A stretch of 64,000 nucleotides of DNA from Mytilisepta virgata (taxonomy: Eukaryota > Mollusca > Bivalvia > Mytilida > Mytilidae). The first letter of the stretch is position 1. Every line of letters starts with the position of its first letter. The notes beneath the pieces were generated by a model. It was not told the DNA's origin, made no database searches, and was given only the letters and a program-made list of their open reading frames with translations. Shown one piece after another: positions 59,401 through 64,000 of this stretch. The translations under genes were made by a program, and so were the position numbers. The DNA is taken from positions 55,742,230 through 55,806,229 of the forward strand of contig CM051516.1 in NCBI GenBank assembly GCA_028015205.1, in the 5' to 3' direction.

Positions 59401-60902
59401 TACAAATGTTATATATCTTGTAAGGCTTCGACTTTTTTCTGTTGCGGGGGATATATAAAATATATGTACATTGTCAGAAAATATATATAATTCATTTGTA
59501 CTGGCCGTAGAAACTGGTAGAAATACGAGGTTTGCCGAGCATTTCTCGACCGTTTCGCGGCGTGTACAAATAAACTTTATATTTCTGACAATGTACGTAT
59601 ATTGTTTTTATCCTGCAACACTAAATTGTTATCTGTTTGAGCGAAAAGACATGAAAATGTAACATCTATAGCTGATTTGAAGAAGGCCCTTTTTTGGTGC
59701 GTAATCTTGGGAAACACTGTGAAGCAGAACTCAATGCGAAATATCGTTGAATGCGAGGACAAGGGTGACTATATTGGGCTACTGACCCAATATCGAATAC
59801 AATATTGGGCAGGCTATATTAGTCAGCTAAAGGTGTAGTTGCAGGATAAATATAGATTCTCCTTCAGGTACGAGTGAGTTATGGAATTTCTCCACCCGAG
59901 ATAGTTAAATTTTCGATTTTCAACACGCGAGTCTTTAGCGAGCGTGTTAATAGCTAAAATTTAACTATTGAGGGTGGAAAAATTCCATAACTCACGAGTA
60001 AATTGAAGGAGAATCTATTTCTCCTATGATTTTCGACAAAAACCTCAAGAAAATGTCATTGCTATGTAGTTTGTTTACATAGACGTCATTTCGGGACTTC
60101 TCTAGTTTATCGTTCCAGTAAATGTAGAAAAAAGGGCGGTAATTCCCACGTAGAAATTTAATCACCGGGAAGTGGTTAAAGATATTATGTATTTTTATCC
60201 CACCGATTAAACACGTCAAGAATAGGAGAAATATGGCTACGTGTAGCAATCTTATTTAGTTAAATAGAATAAATCCAAGGAACACATCCATAAAACTGTT
60301 CACAGTGTTTCATGTGTCATTTTAATATAAATAGAGCCATTTAATCCTATGTATTTTTGTATTTCTAGGCATCAGAAAAAGAATTGATATGGGTACTGAG
60401 AGCTTCGACAATAGTTTTTGGTATACTCACAACAACATTAAGTATCTACGTCAGATCAATTTATGCTCTATGGGTTCTCTGTAGTGATTTAATATATGTG
60501 ATCTTGTTCCCTCAATTGACATGCGCGATCTATTTTGGAAGTACCAATACTTACGGATCTCTTTTTGCTTTTATTGTCGGTATAGTGTTTAGACTGGCCG
60601 GAGGGGAAGCTACTTTAGGGTTGGATCCGTTCATAAAATATCCGTGGTATACAGTAGATGAAAGCGGTACAATTTCTCAACTATTTCCATACAAGACATT
60701 TTCTATGCTGCTTTCATTATTTTCACTGTTGTTTGTTTCATGGGTAACAAACTGGTTGTTTGAAGACGAAATCCTTCCGCCATCATTTGATATACTAAGG
60801 AGTTCAAAGACAGGGTCGACACGGACCGAGAAGTATGAATTACACAAAACTGAAACGTCAGCAGCACATAGTGACAAGATAATATGTAAAAATATCGATT
60901 AG
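47299..60902 (+). CDS. SLC5A7: High-affinity choline transporter (CHT1-like), complete eight-exon gene
   Basis: Sodium-dependent choline uptake for acetylcholine synthesis, a plasma- and vesicle-membrane protein of cholinergic neurons in other animals. Exons: 47299-47467, 48263-48370, 53336-53491, 54449-54597, 55493-55645, 56766-56895, 57169-57392, 60369-60902. They total 1623 nt, 540 residues plus stop, and every junction keeps phase (1,1,1,0,0,1,0). The protein aligns end to end with vertebrate CHT1 (580 residues), with about 13 membrane segments and the conserved [35 protein letters not shown] and GGEATL boxes. The start is in a good context (aacATGG) and matches the N-terminus of the family. 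The C-terminal tail is shorter than in vertebrates. All introns are GT-AG. Molluscs may have several paralogues, so 'CHT1-like' is the safe name. Confidence 0.93.
48263..48370 (+). CDS. SLC5A7: Choline transporter exon 2 (residues 57-92)
   Basis: The acceptor is attttgtttcag and the donor gtaagt. It encodes [17 protein letters not shown], nearly the same as the vertebrate family core in segment 2, then segment 3 ([10 protein letters not shown]). Intron 2 after it is 4965 bp and is packed with repeats. Confidence 0.93.
48840..49385 (+). repeat. Tandem repeat in intron 2, about 150-160 bp period, 3 copies
   Basis: It opens with the small hairpin ctcgccaacgaagttgcgag and gtctgtccgtccttccg. The units contain cttgtgaacactctaga, cttcaatggattttgac (48948, 49098, 49258) and ggtcaaggtcac. 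The hairpin plus 'gtccgtcc' head is typical of dispersed bivalve repeats. Confidence 0.75.
50105..50235 (+). repeat. Dispersed repeat copy in intron 2
   Basis: tggggtccatgttgttcata through ttctccggagtttgtcagtt to ctttggtatttcttg is almost the same as 24137-24270. Confidence 0.8.
50345..51160 (+). repeat. Minisatellite in intron 2, about 57 bp period, about 14 copies
   Basis: The unit carries gatatcaaacgtcctgtttt, agaatttgctg and a variable g(a/t)ccgtccc(a/g)c segment. Copies diverge by substitutions and small indels. The 106-codon plus frame at 50379-50699 is a by-product. Confidence 0.85.
51195..51905 (+). pseudogene. Reverse-transcriptase relic in intron 2 (same family as 3205-4010 and 30081-30372)
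   Basis: From 51206: [20 protein letters not shown], a broken NCAPL-like box, [20 protein letters not shown] (the second catalytic Asp lost by a shift), then [11 protein letters not shown] and a degraded IRDTTDT. After an unrelated GC-richer segment (51508-51625) comes [35 protein letters not shown], the C-terminal part. It is sense-oriented relative to the host gene and is not functional. Confidence 0.75.
51508..51625 (+). promoter_or_regulatory. Cluster of ETS-, CRE- and E-box-like motifs
   Basis: Within about 115 bp: aagtgacgtcaccggaag, ggaaatgacgtt, aagtcacgtgaccgga, gtgaccggaaatgacgtcag. This gives two TGACGTCA cores or near cores, one CACGTG E-box, and five CCGGAA/GGAA(G/A) ETS-like cores on alternating strands. 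It replaces the middle of the RT relic. It could be a chance product of a short tandem repeat. Confidence 0.35.
51906..53335. other. Rest of intron 2, no gene
   Basis: About 52210-52490 shows a loose tandem pattern (aaattttgac(t/a)tt at roughly 50-60 bp spacing). Otherwise AT-rich with no feature. Confidence 0.45.
53336..53491 (+). CDS. SLC5A7: Choline transporter exon 3 (residues 93-144)
   Basis: The acceptor is tcattacag and the donor gtaaac. It encodes [20 protein letters not shown], then [15 protein letters not shown] and segment 4 ([13 protein letters not shown]). DPFQQ is an invariant family box. Intron 3 (957 bp) holds three palindromes. Confidence 0.93.
53671..53779. repeat. Foldback element in intron 3
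   Basis: atgccaatatatggaccggc at the left pairs with gccggtccatatattggcat at the right, with aggtcactccaaaaac and gtttttggagtgacc inside. The stem is about 45 bp around a short loop (cagcttcgcttcgg). Confidence 0.85.
53998..54040. repeat. Short palindrome in intron 3
   Basis: tgaaaaaggccgtatgagcc meets ctagggctaatacagcct/tttca around the centre ccctaggg. It is a 43-bp foldback in a GC-richer island. Confidence 0.7.
54160..54305. repeat. Foldback element in intron 3
   Basis: gtgttatgaaccggctgttt pairs with aaacagccagttaataacac. The stem continues through ctgtattggcactggtatag and gctgtattggccctcgac to the centre gacccTAcgggtc. It is nearly fully palindromic over about 146 bp. Confidence 0.9.
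54449..54597 (+). CDS. SLC5A7: Choline transporter exon 4 (residues 145-194)
   Basis: The acceptor is ggcattgtcattgtag and the donor gtgagt. It encodes segments 5 and 6, [18 protein letters not shown] and [30 protein letters not shown] is one of the strongest CHT/SLC5 signatures and lies near the sodium and substrate path in related structures. Confidence 0.94.
54598..55492. other. Intron 4 (895 bp)
   Basis: GTGAGT...TATAG intron. No repeat or gene recognised in it. Confidence 0.7.
55493..55645 (+). CDS. SLC5A7: Choline transporter exon 5 (residues 195-245)
   Basis: The acceptor is ctgtatag and the donor gtaaca. It encodes [16 protein letters not shown], an extracellular loop with sequon NYT at residue 213, and the start of segment 7 ([10 protein letters not shown]). 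The loop is shorter than in mammals. Confidence 0.92.
55646..56765. other. Intron 5 (1120 bp)
   Basis: GTAACA...TATAG intron. No repeat structure or gene that I can support. Confidence 0.65.
56766..56895 (+). CDS. SLC5A7: Choline transporter exon 6 (residues 246-288)
   Basis: The acceptor is tcttttatag and the donor gtaaac. It encodes [20 protein letters not shown] and segment 8 ([19 protein letters not shown]). YFQRVL is an invariant CHT box. Confidence 0.93.
57169..57392 (+). CDS. SLC5A7: Choline transporter exon 7 (residues 289-363)
   Basis: The acceptor is tttatttctttcag and the donor gtaaga. It encodes [14 protein letters not shown] with sequon NST at residue 299, close to the glycosylated loop of vertebrate CHT1. 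Then come [19 protein letters not shown] and [20 protein letters not shown], the SLC5-family segment 9 box with its conserved Ser/Asp residues. Intron 6 before it is only 273 bp. Confidence 0.94.
57393..58739. other. Intron 7, first part
   Basis: AT-rich. A poly-T run at 58438-58456 is followed by a dispersed-repeat head (tatccgtccgtccgttcgtc) that leads into the tandem repeat at 58740. No gene. Confidence 0.5.
58740..59230 (+). repeat. Tandem repeat in intron 7, about 145-152 bp period, 3-4 copies
   Basis: The units contain tttctcagaaacctatag, tcaatgatatttcacca, tagtacaacgcagt and catgcttcagtgactttggt (58863, 59008, 59160). Confidence 0.85.
59461..59600. repeat. Foldback element in intron 7
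   Basis: tatgtacattgtcagaaa at the left pairs with tttctgacaatgtacgta at the right; atttgtac and gtacaaat pair inside. The loop is about 70 bp. Confidence 0.75.
59766..59825. repeat. Short palindrome in intron 7
   Basis: gactatattgggctactgac pairs with gggcaggctatattagtc. A repeated attgggc/cccaatat core makes alternative hairpins possible. Confidence 0.65.
59852..60018. repeat. Foldback element in intron 7
   Basis: atagattctccttcaggtac pairs with attgaaggagaatctat. The stem continues through gagttatggaatttctccac, gatagttaaatttt and acacgcgagt/agcgagcgtgt. The palindrome is about 167 bp. Confidence 0.9.
60369..60902 (+). CDS. SLC5A7: Choline transporter exon 8 (residues 364-540, stop)
   Basis: The acceptor is tgtatttctag. 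It encodes [18 protein letters not shown], then segments 10-13 with [50 protein letters not shown] and [17 protein letters not shown]. The Glu of GGE (residue 443) matches a glutamate important for uptake in mammalian CHT1. The cytoplasmic tail ends [11 protein letters not shown]. It is about 40 residues shorter than in human and seems to stop just after the region equivalent to the mammalian dileucine-like internalisation motif. Confidence 0.94.
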   Translation, partial: ASEKELIWVLRASTIVFGILTTTLSIYVRSIYALWVLCSDLIYVILFPQLTCAIYFGSTNTYGSLFAFIVGIVFRLAGGEATLGLDPFIKYPWYTVDESGTISQLFPYKTFSMLLSLFSLLFVSWVTNWLFEDEILPPSFDILRSSKTGSTRTEKYELHKTETSAAHSDKIICKNID

Positions 60903-61819
60903 AAATTAGAATTTTAAAAAGAGTTAAAATCATCGTCGATTGAGTATGAAGATGTCTGTTTGTATCAAATTAATGACCTCAGACTGTTTTTAACATTAAT
61001 TTCCACCTTCTCATTGCTGATAAATGACAATTTTTCTGGGATTATTCAAGTTTCTACAATATTTTTACCACATGCATCCGACAATTTGACATAAATTTAA
61101 CATTTGCGGCATGGTAAAACATTATTTCATGACTGGACATGTCTTTAAAATCTATTTCTGTAACGTGGATACAAAATTTTACATCGTAAAAAAAAAGTTT
61201 TGACTGATCAGATGTTTATATTTACTTCTTTTTTATTTTTAAATAATAATATTATCTTTATTCATGAAAATATATACAGATGTTTTTGACACTTGTAAAA
61301 ATCAAAGCACGGAAACGCATAAACGAGTACTTCATGTTAAGATTAAGAGACTTCCGACTTCTAATGACCTTTTAAAAAGAAGCTATCTTTTCGTCTTGAT
61401 CCGAATTATTACAACTAAAATTAAAATTATTCAAATGATGATCTAAGTTAGCAAAGAGCCTGACGTCCTTCCGCAAATTTGTTATAAAATTTAATAGTTA
61501 ATAAGAAATGGTTCTCATCCTCAATAATTTTGCATATATGTTTCTTCACATGGTATTTTTTTATCGACCTTTTTCAGTTTCGAGATCATGGTCACTAATG
61601 CGGATTGGGGTAAAAAAAATTCTTAAAGGATAAAAGTACAAAGATTTATTTACTTGTACAATTACAATTAATTATTCTCTTTGAAACCATGCAGCAATAT
61701 TAACCCGATAAATGTGTTCATATCTATCTTTTATTTCCTATTTTACTCAAAATTTAGGCTATTATCCCCCTTAATTGTCATAACAGTTCGTACGTTTTCT
61801 TTTAAAGACTGGCCTTATC
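60903..61819. other. 3' flank of the choline transporter gene
   Basis: AT-rich. I see no AATAAA on the plus strand until about 62046, so the polyadenylation site is undetermined. AAATAATAAT near 61242 is the closest variant. No other gene. Confidence 0.45.
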
Positions 61820-62320
61820 AACTCCGCTTTATTTTCAGATATAATAAGGTCACCTGCAAACGAAATAGATCCAACTTTCGACTCTTAAAGTTTGGGTGGA
61901 GATATCGTTTTTACATAAATGGACTTTAATCCTTTATCAAAACCTTAAAAAGGGTTACATCCAATATTAAATTATACCAAAATAATTTAAGTGACTATTT
62001 TCATATCTGAGAGCAATGTTTGTTTTTTACAACATTTTTTTTACAGTGAAATAAAAACTCAGCTTTATTTCAGATATAATAATGTCACCTGCAAACGAAA
62101 TAGATCCAACTTTCGACACTTAAAGTTTAGGGGGGGGAGATATAGTTTTTACCGAAATGGACTTTAATCCTTTATCAAAAAATTAAAAAGAGGTGTTACT
62201 AATGGAGTCCTCTTGTTTTACCCCTCTGTTTATACCAAAATAATTTAAATGACCATTTGCATATCTGAAAGCAATGCTCGTGTTTGACAACATGTTTTTT
62301 ACAATGAAATAAAAAAGTTA
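61820..62320 (+). repeat. Direct tandem duplication, about 240 bp, two copies
   Basis: gctttattttcagatataat (61828) and gctttatttcagatataata (62062) start copies that share gtcacctgcaaacgaaatag, atggactttaatcctttatc, ccaaaataatttaa and gaaataaaaa. Divergence is low to moderate. Confidence 0.8.
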
Positions 62321-62462
62321 TATATATATTTTTTTTCTTTATTTTATGATATGTTTTCTAATTTGAACATCAAACCCTCCTTACAAACTGAGCCAAACGC
62401 TTTCTGAACATCAACAAAATAAAAAAATGTTTTCTTGTTTGTATAAATATTCTTAATTATCT

Positions 62463-63838
62463 GCAAATCTTTTCACAAAAATTCTTGAGATAAATCTTAA
62501 GATTTCAACTTACGAATATACTAAGAGAAATCTTAAGTCGTTTTCACAAACGCTGTCGTAAGATTTATTTTAAACTTAAGAGTATTCCTAAGTTTTTATC
62601 TTAAGTCAAATCGTACGACTACTCGTAAGATAAACAATTGCATAGCAACCTACTTTCATTTTCGTTTTACATGCGCAATTTGACTTAGTGTAAGTTTAGG
62701 AAATAAATTCATTTATCTCTACAGTAACGTATATATATATATATATCTTTTTTTTTGCGAAATATTTTTGGTGTGTGTTCGGGATTGACATTACATAATT
62801 TGTACCATAACTATACAGCGGACGTGAAAGAAAGCACCAAATTCAGCATGAAGACGGAAAACATAGGTTTGATATGTTTTCGTTAAATACTTACTTGTAT
62901 ATGGGGAGGGATTGCATGGGATCTGGCAGAAGGTCTTGTAATGGAGTCTCTTAGCGTGTCTGTTATTTCCAGAATAGACCCTCTTGGAAAACGATACCGT
63001 GCGATTAACTGGTCATCATTTAAAAGATCAAGATCATCAGTTCTATCACGGAAAACACGATCTCTCCTAAAAGCGTTTCTGTTCAAAACATCGAATATAA
63101 TATAGCCTTTCTACTTAAAAAAATGAAACTTAATTAATAAGTAAATGAACACATTTTTCTTATTGTTTCCAGGGTAAATATTCATAATTATTCTAAAAAA
63201 CTTAAATCATCCTTACTGAAATGGTGAAAAATGGTTACAAAATATTGCCAAGTTCTTTGTATCTGTGATCAAAGTTTGAAGTTGCTAAAATGACTCACTA
63301 ACTGAAATTTCCTTAGGCTCCTATATCATGTCTATACTGTTACCGTATTAAAGTCAGATGTTGTTCTGGAGTTATGTCGCCTTGTCCGTAAAAAATCAAA
63401 TGTGCACGAAAAATCACAAAATGAACAATTTTTGGGTAAATTAAAAATCGTGTAGACTTCGATGTGCTCAATAATATATCTTGTTAAAATTTGAAACATA
63501 CTTTGTTAAGATAAGTATCTTTTAATAGTCAACTGCTAATCAATGCTAAACATATAGCTTCAACTCCTATTTTGTGTTTTAATTTAATGAAGTTTACCCT
63601 TCACTAAATGACAAACGTCAAGTAAAAAGCCTATATATAATAAAGGCTGCCATATTGTTCTCTCTTAAGATTTCTCTTAAGTTTAAAATATATACTTAAG
63701 AGAGGGTAACAGCACTCTTAAAGTTACGATAGTTTTCTCTCTTAAGTTTCACTTAAGATTTTTTGTGAAAAGCCTCAAACTCTTAAGTTTTCTCTTAAGA
63801 GTAAAATCTATCTTAAGATTTTTTGTGAAAAGGATTGC
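62463..63838 (-). mobile_element. PIF/Harbinger-type DNA transposon, internally deleted
   Basis: Ends gcaaatcttttcacaaaaat (62463) and attttttgtgaaaaggattgc (to 63838) are inverted copies. Both subterminal regions are full of short cttaag/tcttaaga motifs. Inside, on the minus strand, is the first exon of a Harbinger transposase. About 1.38 kb is too short for a full transposase plus partner gene. No clear 3-bp target duplication is seen. Confidence 0.75.
62895..63086 (-). pseudogene. Harbinger transposase (HARBI1-like), N-terminal exon only
   Basis: It starts MNRNAFRRDRVFRDRTDDLD, then LLNDDQLIARYRFPRGSI and RPSARSHAIPPHIQ. The RYRFPR and RSHAxPxxxQ motifs are typical of the HARBI1 N-terminus, just before the DDE nuclease domain. 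A GTAAGT donor (62894-62889) follows HIQ, as in spliced Harbinger genes. The DDE domain is not found in the remaining 430 bp of the element. It is non-functional as a transposase. Confidence 0.8.
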
Positions 63839-64000
63839 TGTAGTGTGAAGGATCTGATTTGGTACCACCCTAATGAAACACGATATAATATGATTTATTC
63901 CATAACGTTGGGTATTGAACAGTGTTAAAACAATTAAATTAAATAGCTTAGTTATTACCATTTATATTGCTGATTTACTTAGTTTTAATACAGCATTAAT
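63839..64000. other. Window end, no feature
   Basis: 162 bp of AT-rich flank of the Harbinger element. Confidence 0.4.

Overview
The window is animal nuclear DNA, very probably from a marine mussel (Bivalvia, Mytilidae). It is AT-rich and gene-poor, has split genes with GT-AG introns, and carries many families of divergent tandem repeats, small foldback elements and broken retroelements. Several repeats resemble families I remember as abundant in Mytilus, but I could not run a search. There is no bacterial operon structure, rRNA gene or CRISPR array.

One complete host gene is visible: a high-affinity choline transporter (CHT1/SLC5A7 family, sodium/solute symporter) on the + strand. Its eight coding exons run from 47299 to 60902. 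They join in phase to 540 codons and keep the family landmarks ([30 protein letters not shown]). Its introns hold minisatellites, palindromes and a reverse-transcriptase relic.

The rest is mostly mobile DNA. From 8.3 to 13.6 kb lies a decayed + strand Ty3/gypsy element (gag, protease, RT, RNase H, integrase). It is followed at 13.7-15.3 kb by a decayed ORF encoding a TatD-like metal-dependent hydrolase in the position where a retrovirus would carry env. From 24.5 to 28.3 kb lies a second, minus-strand Ty3/gypsy-type element with a 627-bp 5' LTR and a tRNA-Pro-like primer binding site. In it integrase precedes reverse transcriptase, the pol order of Gmr1-like elements, and the copy is cut off early in RT. 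Fragments of one reverse-transcriptase family (probably Penelope-like) occur at 3.2-4.0, 30.1-30.4 and 51.2-51.9 kb. A LINE-like tail lies at 30.6-31.0 kb, and a PIF/Harbinger element reduced to its first transposase exon at 62.5-63.8 kb.

From 40.67 to 46.74 kb is a large inverted-repeat structure. Two almost identical arms of about 265-270 bp in opposite orientation enclose about 1.5 kb of unique DNA and a 4-kb array of about 168 copies of a 24-bp unit. The array reads open in several frames on both strands because the unit length is a multiple of three; I do not regard it as a gene.

The best candidates for something new are the TatD-like ORF attached to a gypsy element, the integrase-first element in a mollusc, and the foldback element carrying the 24-bp array just upstream of the choline transporter. 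All the mobile elements here look inactive.
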